Shown: positions 9,687 to 17,670 of the stretch, piece by piece
Position numbering within the stretch: the stretch's first letter is position 1
Layout of the letters: every line of letters starts with the position of its first letter
Assembly: GCA_028223395.1 (NCBI GenBank)
Contig: JAOIUG010000002.1
Location: 17,640 to 81,639 of the forward strand
Direction: 5' to 3'
Length of the DNA stretch: 64,000 nt
From: Shewanella sp.
GTDB lineage: Bacteria; Pseudomonadota; Gammaproteobacteria; Enterobacterales; Shewanellaceae
Notes under the pieces: model-generated
Databases searched by the model: none
The model's input: the letters and a program-made list of their open reading frames with translations, nothing else
Told to the model about the DNA's origin: nothing
Made by a program: the position numbers and the translations under genes

Positions 9687-10784
9687 TTACTTAAGTACAG
9701 GCACTTTATCTGTACCTGTGACATGCGCCTCAAAACGGCGGTTAGCTCGGTTAGCGTTCAGTGAGCTGCCTTTAATCAATGGTTGAGTGACGCCATAACC
9801 TTTGGTCGACACTCGATGTGATGCTACGCTGTATTGACTGATCAGAATGTTGGCTACGGCATTAGCGCGGCGCTTGGATAAGTCCATGTTATAATCGGCA
9901 GTACCTGGAGTAGAGGCATGACCTGCAATAGTGACTTTCGCGTTGGGATGCTTTTTCATGTAGTCAGCTAACTGCTGGATATCATCATAAGATGCCTTTT
10001 TGACAACGGCAGAATTGTTGTCAAATTTAGCTTCGATATCAAACTTATCTTGTACTTCATGGTAAACCGTACAGCCATTGGCATCGACTTTATGTGCCGC
10101 TGGCGTGTTTGGACATTGATCGTTGTTATTGTTAACACCGTCTTTATCTGCATCGCCCACGATTACTGGTGCGGCAGGAGCGATAGGTTTAGATTTACTA
10201 CCAAAACGATAGCTTAGCTCTAGACCCCAATAGTTGCTTTCCATCTCAAGTGTTTTCCACTTGTCTTCGTTCAGATTTTCATAACGACGATACTTAGCTT
10301 GTAGCTTTAAGTTGTCGGTAATATTGTAGCCAATGCCGGCACCAAAATAAGGTGCAGTGCCACTGTCGCTATAGTACTCACTACCGTAATTTTTGTTATT
10401 GTAAATGAGGTAGTTTAAGGCACCAGCTTCAGCCGATAAGCTCCAACGGTTGGCAAATGGCCAAAATGCAACTAGACCAAGGCTTGTCCCTTTAGTGCCT
10501 ACATCATTAAGTTTATTCGAATAATCAACCCACTCTGCACGGCCTAGATCGCGATAGCCTAGCTCTGCACCAAAATAATCGTTGAAAAGGTAGCCTGCAA
10601 ATACATCCCATGCATAGGGGGCATCTTCGCCACATTTTTTCATGGTTTTCTGATCGCAGTTGGGTTCATAGTTGTTGATCCCAACACCGCTACCGACATA
10701 CCAGGGGCTCATGCCGTCTGCTGCGTTGGCTGCGAAGGGGAACATTGAGGTCAGTAATACGACTTGTAGAGTTTTTTTCATCAT
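9687..10784 (-). CDS. OmpA-family outer membrane protein
   Basis: A 365-aa envelope protein. A signal peptide (MKKTLQVVLL... ending AANA, about residue 21) leads into an eight-strand beta-barrel of the OmpA type (about 25-195, aromatic-rich alternating strands). A thrombospondin-3-like acidic calcium loop follows near 210-235 (DADKDGVNNNNDQCP), then a C-terminal peptidoglycan-binding OmpA domain with the AGHAS segment and NxxLSxxRAxAV motif (about 250-350). It likely tethers outer membrane to cell wall. Two adjacent ATGs follow AAGGATTAGG; either may be used. It is monocistronic with its own terminator. Whether it is the major OmpA orthologue or a paralogue cannot be told here. Confidence 0.9.
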   Translation of the reverse strand: MMKKTLQVVLLTSMFPFAANAADGMSPWYVGSGVGINNYEPNCDQKTMKKCGEDAPYAWDVFAGYLFNDYFGAELGYRDLGRAEWVDYSNKLNDVGTKGTSLGLVAFWPFANRWSLSAEAGALNYLIYNNKNYGSEYYSDSGTAPYFGAGIGYNITDNLKLQAKYRRYENLNEDKWKTLEMESNYWGLELSYRFGSKSKPIAPAAPVIVGDADKDGVNNNNDQCPNTPAAHKVDANGCTVYHEVQDKFDIEAKFDNNSAVVKKASYDDIQQLADYMKKHPNAKVTIAGHASTPGTADYNMDLSKRRANAVANILISQYSVASHRVSTKGYGVTQPLIKGSSLNANRANRRFEAHVTGTDKVPVLK

Positions 10785-10953
10785 CCTAATCCTTATGTTT
10801 TAATCATAAAACGCCTCCGCCTACTTAAATTCGGATAAGTAGTGCCAGCACATATCACGGAGATCCTTTGGTTTTGTAGCTGGCAGCCACTATTATTGGT
10901 GCTCAGTGTGATATTTTCCACTTTATTGGGTGTGTAAATGCAGTAGATGAAAT

Positions 10954-10987
10954 AAAAAAGGGTACTTTCATCAGAAAGTACCCTTTT
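10954..10987 (-). terminator. Terminator after phosphoketolase
   Basis: A perfect 10-bp stem (GGGTACTTTC with GAAAGTACCC) flanked by A and T tracts, about 35 bp beyond the phosphoketolase stop. Confidence 0.85.
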
Positions 10988-11020
10988 AGTTGGTGTTAGT
11001 ATACTAATTAGATTAGTAGG

Positions 11021-13387
11021 TTATCGAGTCCAAACCCAATTTTCAATGCTTACAGGGTCTACGCCGTTAGCCTTAATGTAATTTCTGTGGTCAACTAAGC
11101 GTTGCAACATATCGGTGGTAATCGCGACGTGTTGAGTCTCATCAATAACGCCTTGCTGGAACAGCTTATAAGCCATATCGATAACAAGGTGGTAACGAGA
11201 AGTACCATTACGCACACCCATGTCAAATGGTGTGGTTGTTGAGCCTTCTTCTTCATAGCCTTTAATTCTGAAGCGGTCACTGCCTTTGTAATCAAATACC
11301 AATTTTTTAATGGTGTTTGGATAGCCGTGGTAGTTAAAGACTACGCCTTTGTCTGCGGTGAAGATTTCATCCATCATCCAAGGTTTGCTTTGGAACTCAA
11401 GGCTACCTAAGCCACTGCTGGTGAGCTCTGTGACACTGACAAAACGAATGCGAACGCGTGGTAGTAATTCACGGATCTGTACTAAAGCGGCCATCGCTTC
11501 TTGTGTTACGTAGTCACCACAACCTACAAGTACGACATCTGGGTTTTCATCTGATGCGAAGTCCCAAACCATGACACCGTCTTTGGCTTGTTGGCGAGCT
11601 TCATCAAGTGTCAGCCATTGTGGAAGATCTTTTTTACCTGCAACTAAAATGTTCAGTTTGTCGCGGTCAGCATATGCACGTTCAGTGTAAACCAGTGTGC
11701 TGTTACCGTCAGCAGGCAAGTATGCTGAGATGATTTTAGGGTGTTTCTCAAGCATCGCCCCTAAGAAAGAAGGGTTTTGATGAGAATAACCGTTGTGATC
11801 TTGACGCTCAAGTAGCGAGGATAATACTACGTTACAAGCCGGTACAGGCTTACGGAAGTGCACACCTTGGCTTGCGTATACGTATTTACAGTATTGATCA
11901 GCCATAGATGAGACTACTTGTGAGAAAGCCTCATAAGTTGGGAACATCGCGTGACGGCCAGTTACCGTGTAACCGTGCTGCATACCGAAAAGTAAGTTTT
12001 CAGAGAGTAATTCAATGACGCGACCATCGCGAGACATGTCTTCGTCCCAACTTTCGATAGGCCACTGCCACGCACGTGATGTTTCTTCGAACACAGCTTG
12101 CAACTGGTTAGAATAGGTTTCATCTGGACAGAAGATCCGTAGGTTACGTTGGTCACGGTTAAGTTTAAATGCATCACGCATCCACTCACCCATTTTGAAC
12201 ATTGATACACCACGTTGACCACGAGGTGTTTCAGGGCCGTAAGCTAATTTTTCAAGATCTGGGTTAGTCAGTGCTCGAACGACTTCACCACCATAACTTA
12301 AGTGCTGACGGCCACAAGAGAGTTCTTTAGGTGGGATCAGAGATTGAATATCTTTGTCAAAAATCAGCTCACCTTGCTCATTAATGCTGTACAGCTCATC
12401 AAACTTGTAGCTCGCAAGCCAAGTGTTTAAGGCGTCAAGGTGACCTTTATCAGTAGCACACTTGTTGACGATAACTTGGTGAGATTCACAGTTACCTTCA
12501 AGCTTCTTCCCATTATACTGAGCAGTACCAGTCCAACCTTTAGCAGTGCGCATTAAAATGACAGGCCAGCGTGGCTTAACGATATCTTCGCCGGCTCTTG
12601 CGCGAGTTTGAATGTCATTGATCATGTCATAAGATAAGTCCATGGCTGCTGTCATTTGCTCATAGACATCTTGCTCTAGTTCATCATCAACAATAATGGG
12701 GTGGTAACCTAAACCGCGGAATTCAAGATCAAGTTCTTCATGGCTCATGCGTCCCATACGGGTTGGGCCGGAAATTTTGTAGCCATTAATATGGACAATT
12801 GGTAATACAGCACCGTTGTTTTTTGGTGAAACAAGGCGGTTAGCATACCAAGACGCGGCCAACGGACCCGTTTCTGATTCACCGTCACCAATCAGGCAAG
12901 CCGCAATTAAATCCGGATTATCAAGCACTGCGCCCCACGCAACAGAAAGTGAGTAACCAAGTTCGCCACCTTCAAGGATCTGGCCCGGCGCTTCAGGGTT
13001 TGCATGCGAAGGGTAACCGTAGGCAGCTGAGAACTTTTGACAAATATCAGTAATGCCATCTTCATTATAAGGGATTGTGTCTGGGTAGAAGTGACTGAGT
13101 GATCCTTCCATGAACAAGTTAGCTTGGACTGCAGGGAACCCATGACCTGGACCCACAAGGTAAACAAATGAACGATTATGTTTAGTGATTAGACGGTTAA
13201 CGTTTGCATAGACAAAGTTAATGCCTGGGCATGTTCCCCAGTGGCCTAATAATCTTGGTTTAATATCGGTATGAGCGAGTGCGCGCTTGTGCAAAACATT
13301 TTGCTTTAAATAAATTTGTGACGTCGCCAGAAAGTTAGTTGCTCTAACGAATTTCTTTAAGGAAACAATCTCTTGCTGATGTGACAT
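11021..13387 (-). CDS. Phosphoketolase (Xfp family)
   Basis: Thiamine-diphosphate enzyme that splits xylulose-5-phosphate, and often fructose-6-phosphate, with phosphate to acetyl-phosphate plus a triose or erythrose phosphate. The 788-aa product carries the TPP-binding GDGESETGP motif near residue 165, the N-terminal GHWGTCPG segment near 45, and the GRHAMFPTYEAF segment in the second half. I prefer the ATG at 13387 (MSHQQE), preceded by GGGGTT; another ATG 12 bases earlier is possible. It is monocistronic. Acetate kinase, the usual partner, is not in the window. With tal and pgi close by, a bifid-type shunt from sugar phosphates to acetyl-phosphate is plausible but inferred; substrate preference cannot be read from sequence here. 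Confidence 0.94.
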   Translation of the reverse strand: MSHQQEIVSLKKFVRATNFLATSQIYLKQNVLHKRALAHTDIKPRLLGHWGTCPGINFVYANVNRLITKHNRSFVYLVGPGHGFPAVQANLFMEGSLSHFYPDTIPYNEDGITDICQKFSAAYGYPSHANPEAPGQILEGGELGYSLSVAWGAVLDNPDLIAACLIGDGESETGPLAASWYANRLVSPKNNGAVLPIVHINGYKISGPTRMGRMSHEELDLEFRGLGYHPIIVDDELEQDVYEQMTAAMDLSYDMINDIQTRARAGEDIVKPRWPVILMRTAKGWTGTAQYNGKKLEGNCESHQVIVNKCATDKGHLDALNTWLASYKFDELYSINEQGELIFDKDIQSLIPPKELSCGRQHLSYGGEVVRALTNPDLEKLAYGPETPRGQRGVSMFKMGEWMRDAFKLNRDQRNLRIFCPDETYSNQLQAVFEETSRAWQWPIESWDEDMSRDGRVIELLSENLLFGMQHGYTVTGRHAMFPTYEAFSQVVSSMADQYCKYVYASQGVHFRKPVPACNVVLSSLLERQDHNGYSHQNPSFLGAMLEKHPKIISAYLPADGNSTLVYTERAYADRDKLNILVAGKKDLPQWLTLDEARQQAKDGVMVWDFASDENPDVVLVGCGDYVTQEAMAALVQIRELLPRVRIRFVSVTELTSSGLGSLEFQSKPWMMDEIFTADKGVVFNYHGYPNTIKKLVFDYKGSDRFRIKGYEEEGSTTTPFDMGVRNGTSRYHLVIDMAYKLFQQGVIDETQHVAITTDMLQRLVDHRNYIKANGVDPVSIENWVWTR

Positions 13388-13999
13388 AAACAACCCCATT
13401 TACGTGATCATAAAGTTAAACAAATTTGATGCTGGTCACTATACGTGTAATTTTTTTACAAAAACGTGTTCTATATCTTATTTATCGAAACTCATTTGTA
13501 CTGCATTTAATGGCAGCGTAGATGTTGCTATTGTGTTTTGTTGGTTATTAATTTTTATCATTTATATGTTTTAATGTGATTTATATGTCGCTTGGATGGT
13601 GAACTGTGATCGCTGCCTTTCTTATTTTGGTTTGTACTGTGCTATTTTTTATTTGAAGATTAAAAAACAAATGGTAATTTTATAACGAATTTGAATGCAC
13701 CATTGCATGTCAGAGTGATCTTATCGATAATCAGAACGCTTGATACCCTGAATGCGTATGTTTACCGCCACTGTGCGTTACTCATGCAAGATAAGCGATG
13801 TTAACCTGAGATAGTGATCTACTTTATGGGCGCTCAATGCTACTCTCAAGTTAATTACACTTTAGGTTCCACTTTGCGCAGCTTTGTGAATAGAAAGTAA
13901 AGCTGTTTTCAGCTCAATAATGAGTAGAAAAATAAACACAAGCCAAACCTAATCCAGTGCGAGATCGCTCGATTATGTTTGTCATGGGGATGAATTATA
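13388..13999. other. Divergent intergenic region, phosphoketolase / symporter
   Basis: About 610 bp of AT-rich DNA holding both divergent promoters. I looked for a glycine-type riboswitch ahead of the symporter, as some AGCS genes have one, and saw no matching core motifs. No ORF is supported. Confidence 0.5.
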
Positions 14000-15430
14000 A
14001 TGATGTTTGAATCGTTAATTAATGCAGTTGAATCAACCGTTAATGCTGTTAATGGCGTGCTGTGGGGGAGTTTACTTATCTATGTACTCGTGGCGGCTGG
14101 CGTCTTTTTTACGCTGCGCTTAGGGTTTATACAGTTTAGGTTGTTTGGTCACGGTGCAAAACTGGTGATCCAGGGGCGGAAAAAAGTGAATGGGATCTCC
14201 TCATTTCAAGTTTTCTGTACATCGATGGCCGCCCGTGTTGGTACCGGCAACATGGCTGGCGTTGCGGTTGCAATCACGGTGGGCGGAGCAGGCGCTATTT
14301 TTTGGATGTGGCTCATTGCACTGCTTGGAATGGCGACCGCTTTTATTGAGTCGACACTTGCACAAGTCTACAAGGTCAAAGACAGTGAAGGGCAGTACCG
14401 TGGAGGCCCAGCTTATTACATGGAAAAAGGTTTAGGGCAAAGGTGGATGGGCATTTTATTCTCTATTTTGCTCATCATTGCCTTCGGTTTTGCTTTTAAT
14501 GCCGCGCAAGCAAACACCATGACAGATGCACTGAACAATGCATTTGGCCTGGATAAAACGCTTGTAGGCTTAGTGATTGTACTGGCATCGGGTTACATTA
14601 TTTGCGGCGGTTTAAAAAAGGTGGCCCGAGCATCAGAGTTGATTGTTCCAGTCATGGCCGCCGCGTATTTTGCTATCGCTCTTGTGGTGTTAATAAGCAA
14701 TATTGATCAAGTGCCAGCGGCATTAACGCTTATTGTTAAAAGTGCTTTTGGCTGGGAAGAAGCCGCCGGTGGTGCGATGGGGGCGATGATGGCGGGGATT
14801 GCGCGTGGGTTATTCTCTAACGAAGCTGGTATGGGAAGCGCGGCGAATATCGCCGCATCGGCAACGCCAAACCCGAATCATCCCGCATCACAAGGGTTTG
14901 TACAAATGATCGGTGTATTTGTTGATACTATTGTGATTTGTACTGCATCAGCTGCGATTATTTTGTTATCTGGGGTGCTGGCTAACCCTGCTGGACATGA
15001 AGGCATTGGATTACTTCAACTTGCGCTGAGCAATGAGCTTGGCTCTTGGTCTGCCTATTTTATTGCGTTTGCGATAATTCTATTTTGTTTCTCATCAATT
15101 ATTGCTAATTATAGCTACGCAGAAAACAACATACTGTTTTTGACTAAAAACAAAAACATACTTTATGTGTTTCGTGCTCTGGTATTGGCGATGGTCATGA
15201 CAGGATCCGTCGCATCGCTGAAGCTTGTGTGGAACTTTGCTGATGTTTCCATGGGATTGATGGCTTTGGTCAATATTACCGCCATTGTGTTGTTGTCTAA
15301 AGTTGCCTTCGCGGTGGTGAAAGACTACGAACGTCAAATTAAACAAGGTGTACAGCCCACATTTGATGCCGCTCAGTTCCCTGAAATTAAAGGGGTGGAA
15401 GACGGTGAGTGGGCCGATGAAAAAACATAA
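14000..15430 (+). CDS. Sodium:alanine/glycine symporter, AGCS family
   Basis: Inner-membrane carrier that imports alanine or glycine with sodium. The 476-aa product has about ten to eleven hydrophobic segments and the AGCS hallmarks: TSMAARVGTGNMAGVAVAI near residue 75, the GGPAYYMEKG segment near 135, and GMGSAANIAASA near 275. Two ATGs lie side by side at 14000 and 14003. It is the counterpart of E. coli yaaJ, which also lies beside yaaA in the thr region. The product ends in a hydrophilic, acidic tail. The substrate amino acid is not certain from sequence. Confidence 0.93.
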   Translation: MMFESLINAVESTVNAVNGVLWGSLLIYVLVAAGVFFTLRLGFIQFRLFGHGAKLVIQGRKKVNGISSFQVFCTSMAARVGTGNMAGVAVAITVGGAGAIFWMWLIALLGMATAFIESTLAQVYKVKDSEGQYRGGPAYYMEKGLGQRWMGILFSILLIIAFGFAFNAAQANTMTDALNNAFGLDKTLVGLVIVLASGYIICGGLKKVARASELIVPVMAAAYFAIALVVLISNIDQVPAALTLIVKSAFGWEEAAGGAMGAMMAGIARGLFSNEAGMGSAANIAASATPNPNHPASQGFVQMIGVFVDTIVICTASAAIILLSGVLANPAGHEGIGLLQLALSNELGSWSAYFIAFAIILFCFSSIIANYSYAENNILFLTKNKNILYVFRALVLAMVMTGSVASLKLVWNFADVSMGLMALVNITAIVLLSKVAFAVVKDYERQIKQGVQPTFDAAQFPEIKGVEDGEWADEKT

Positions 15431-15482
15431 GGTAAGCGTGACTTGCAGCTAGCTTGATATGAAAGCTCAATAAGTACAATCT

Positions 15483-15514
15483 AAAAAACCATGCTTTATA
15501 AGCGTGGTTTTTTT
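15483..15514 (+). terminator. Terminator after AGCS symporter
   Basis: AAAAAACCATGCT pairs with AGCGTGGTTTTTTT (one G-T pair) about 55 bp after the symporter stop and 50 bp before yaaA, so yaaA should have its own promoter. Confidence 0.8.
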
Positions 15515-15567
15515 GTTATTGATCAGTATGATTGTCATCATCAAACAATATCTACATAAGGCATCAT

Positions 15568-16341
15568 ATGTTAATTTTGATTTCACCGGCAAAAACGCTT
15601 GATTTTGACACCCCAGCAGCAACGCAAAGTTATACTATTCCAACATTGCTTAAACAAAGTGAACAACTTATCGATGTCTGCCGCCAACTAAGCCCCAGCG
15701 ATATCGCTTCGTTGATGAAAGTGAGCGATAAAATTGCTGGCCTTAACGTAGCCAGATTTAGTAGCTGGGATGCAGACTTTACAATCGACAATGCTAAACA
15801 AGCAGTGTTTGCTTTTAGAGGCGACGTTTATACTGGGCTTGACGCTGATACTCTGTCTGATACCGGCTTACAAAAAGCGCAGCAACAATTGCGAATTTTA
15901 TCCGGGTTATACGGTTTGTTAAAGCCTTTAGATCTTATGCAAGCTTATCGACTAGAAATGGGCACGCGATTAGCCAATGACAGAGGCGCCAATCTTTATC
16001 AGTTCTGGGGCGATATCATTACAGATGAAATCAACCAGACAACAGCAGCTCAAGGTGACGAGTTTATTATTAATTTGGCATCAAATGAGTATTTTAAAGC
16101 CGTGAAACACAAAAACTTGACTGCAAGTCTTGTGACTCCGGTGTTTAAAGATAAAAAGAACGGTCAATATAAGGTGATTAGCTTTTTTGCCAAAAAGGCA
16201 CGCGGCATGATGGTGCGTTACATGTTGGACAACAATGTTGAATCATTGGATGCACTGATCAAATTTGATAGTGCAGGTTATTATTATAGTGAAGCGGAAT
16301 CTACGGTTACAGCGCCTGTGTTCTTGCGCGAAGAGCAATAA
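15568..16341 (+). CDS. yaaA: Peroxide stress protein YaaA (DUF328)
   Basis: A 257-aa cytoplasmic protein of the YaaA/DUF328 family (258 aa in E. coli). It opens with the family start [13 protein letters not shown] and contains [13 protein letters not shown] near residue 110 and the [11 protein letters not shown] segment near 170. In E. coli YaaA lowers free iron and limits oxidative DNA damage under peroxide stress, and the fold binds DNA. I set the start at ATG 15568 since this gives the family N-terminus with AAGG upstream; a longer frame to 15532 adds an unrelated leader. It sits next to an AGCS transporter as in E. coli. Confidence 0.95.
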   Translation: MLILISPAKTLDFDTPAATQSYTIPTLLKQSEQLIDVCRQLSPSDIASLMKVSDKIAGLNVARFSSWDADFTIDNAKQAVFAFRGDVYTGLDADTLSDTGLQKAQQQLRILSGLYGLLKPLDLMQAYRLEMGTRLANDRGANLYQFWGDIITDEINQTTAAQGDEFIINLASNEYFKAVKHKNLTASLVTPVFKDKKNGQYKVISFFAKKARGMMVRYMLDNNVESLDALIKFDSAGYYYSEAESTVTAPVFLREEQ

Positions 16342-16443
16342 GCTCTCGGGCATTATATTCACTGGGGACTGTAAAGTGTTGTCATGGTGCGATGGTGTCT
16401 AAATGCGCTGTAAGGATGAAAGGCTAGTGTTTGAGGTTGATAA

Positions 16444-16478
16444 ACTACCGTTTAGCGGGCAGAGCACTAAACGGTAGT
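16444..16478 (-). terminator. Perfect 12-bp hairpin after the dehydrogenase
   Basis: ACTACCGTTTAG and CTAAACGGTAGT are exact inverted repeats around an 11-nt loop, about 20 bp after the dehydrogenase stop. The T tract is short, but position and strength suggest a terminator, possibly for both strands. Confidence 0.6.
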
Positions 16479-16496
16479 GATCCTAGCTGTTAAATT

Positions 16497-17375
16497 TTAC
16501 TTGTTAAGCTTGAGAAAGTAATCAAAGATTTCCGGTACATTGCCATTACCCATACCCGCATCAAAAGCCGCGTTAAGATTGGCAGATGAGCCTTCTGCTA
16601 TCTTAGACTGTGTGCCCAAATCCTCGAGCATTTTCAAGAAGTAGCCTAAATCTTTATTGGCATTGGCGATAGAAAACCCAAGATCGCTGACACCGTCGAC
16701 TGCATAGTTTTTACAAAACTGCATAAAGGGTGAGTTAGAGGGGCCTGTGGACATAATGTCAAACAGCTGCTGGCGGTCAACACCGGCAAGATCAGCAACG
16801 GCAAATGCTTGAGACATAGCGCAAACGGTGGTCATACCCATAAAATTGTTGATCAACTTAGTGGTATGACCGGCACCTAACTGACCTAAATGGAACACGT
16901 TCTCGCCTTGTTGTTCAAGCACAGGCTTTACCTTGTTAAAGGTGTCTAAGTCACCCGCAGCCATGATGTTTAACAAACCGTCTTTGGCGTGAGCTGGGGT
17001 GCGACCGAGTGGTGCATCAATCATACCGGCACCTTTGGCGGCTAAGTCCTGACCAATTTTGCGGGTAGAAGCAGGAATTGAGGTACCAAAATCAATCAAT
17101 ACCGCACCCGGTTTGATGCCTGCAAGAATACCATCATCACCATACACTAGCTTTTCTACCACCGCTGAAGTTGTAAGACAAAGCATGACGATATCACTGG
17201 AAGCCGCTAATGCTTTTGCTGAACTTGCGGCGGTGGCACCTCTGTCGATGCAGGCATCAACCGCGTCCTGATTGAGGTCCATTACCTGCAGTTCAAAGCC
17301 ACGCTTTTGCAAGTTCTCTACCATGTTGCCGCCCATGAGACCCAGTCCGATAAAACCGATGACAGGCTTTGTCAT
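16497..17375 (-). CDS. NAD(P)-dependent beta-hydroxyacid dehydrogenase, likely DEH reductase
   Basis: A 292-aa member of the 3-hydroxyisobutyrate dehydrogenase / tartronate-semialdehyde reductase family. The Rossmann motif GFIGLGLMGGNM opens the protein, DAPLGRTPAHAKDG near residue 120 is the substrate-binding signature, and the catalytic lysine lies in TKLINNF near 170. Because it borders an alginate locus, the best role is reduction of 4-deoxy-L-erythro-5-hexoseulose uronate (DEH) to 2-keto-3-deoxygluconate, as known for DehR-type enzymes of marine Vibrio. That role is inferred from context; the family call is direct. It is transcribed separately from the receptor gene, with its own upstream region bearing the locus operator motif at 17505-17545. 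Confidence 0.88.
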   Translation of the reverse strand: MTKPVIGFIGLGLMGGNMVENLQKRGFELQVMDLNQDAVDACIDRGATAASSAKALAASSDIVMLCLTTSAVVEKLVYGDDGILAGIKPGAVLIDFGTSIPASTRKIGQDLAAKGAGMIDAPLGRTPAHAKDGLLNIMAAGDLDTFNKVKPVLEQQGENVFHLGQLGAGHTTKLINNFMGMTTVCAMSQAFAVADLAGVDRQQLFDIMSTGPSNSPFMQFCKNYAVDGVSDLGFSIANANKDLGYFLKMLEDLGTQSKIAEGSSANLNAAFDAGMGNGNVPEIFDYFLKLNK

Positions 17376-17504
17376 ATCTAACTCCTAATATTATGTGAAA
17401 ACCAAATTTTTTAAGTTGAAGGTTGGTGTAACTGGCAATCATTTTTCCTTGCAGACCAACTTACTCATTTACTGGTAATCATGTTATTACAGGTTTTTGT
17501 TTGC

Positions 17505-17545
17505 TGTCAACCAATCATTGTTACCAATGTTTGTTTTTTGGTAAT
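17505..17545. promoter_or_regulatory. Putative operator pair upstream of the DEH-reductase gene
   Basis: TGTCAACC followed 6 bp later by TGTTACCAAT (17505-17528) matches 20 of 24 positions with the site at 28801-28824 in front of the lyase operon and the regulator gene. A facing TTGGTAAT follows at 17538-17545, giving an inverted pair. A related TGGTAAT/ATTAC pair lies at 17473-17490. It is 130 bp before the dehydrogenase start. The GntR protein encoded at 29002 is the natural candidate to bind; not proven. Confidence 0.6.
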
Positions 17546-17624
17546 AATCTGTGCATTGAGTTTTGTCTACCAGCAGTGTTAAGGACAGTAAGCTAACAGT
17601 AGGGGATTAAGTTTTATGTTAAGG

Positions 17625-17658
17625 AAAAGCTCAGAGCCTATCTGTGGGGTAGGCTCTG
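17625..17658 (-). terminator. Terminator after TonB-dependent receptor
   Basis: A perfect 9-bp stem (CAGAGCCTA with TAGGCTCTG) lies just after the receptor stop on the - strand and is followed by GAGCTTTT. Confidence 0.65.
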
Positions 17659-17670
17659 TAAGCGGAGTCG

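Noticed and set aside
13600..13999. Possible glycine riboswitch before the AGCS symporter
   Set aside because: I looked because some symporters of this family have one, but the conserved core segments are absent.
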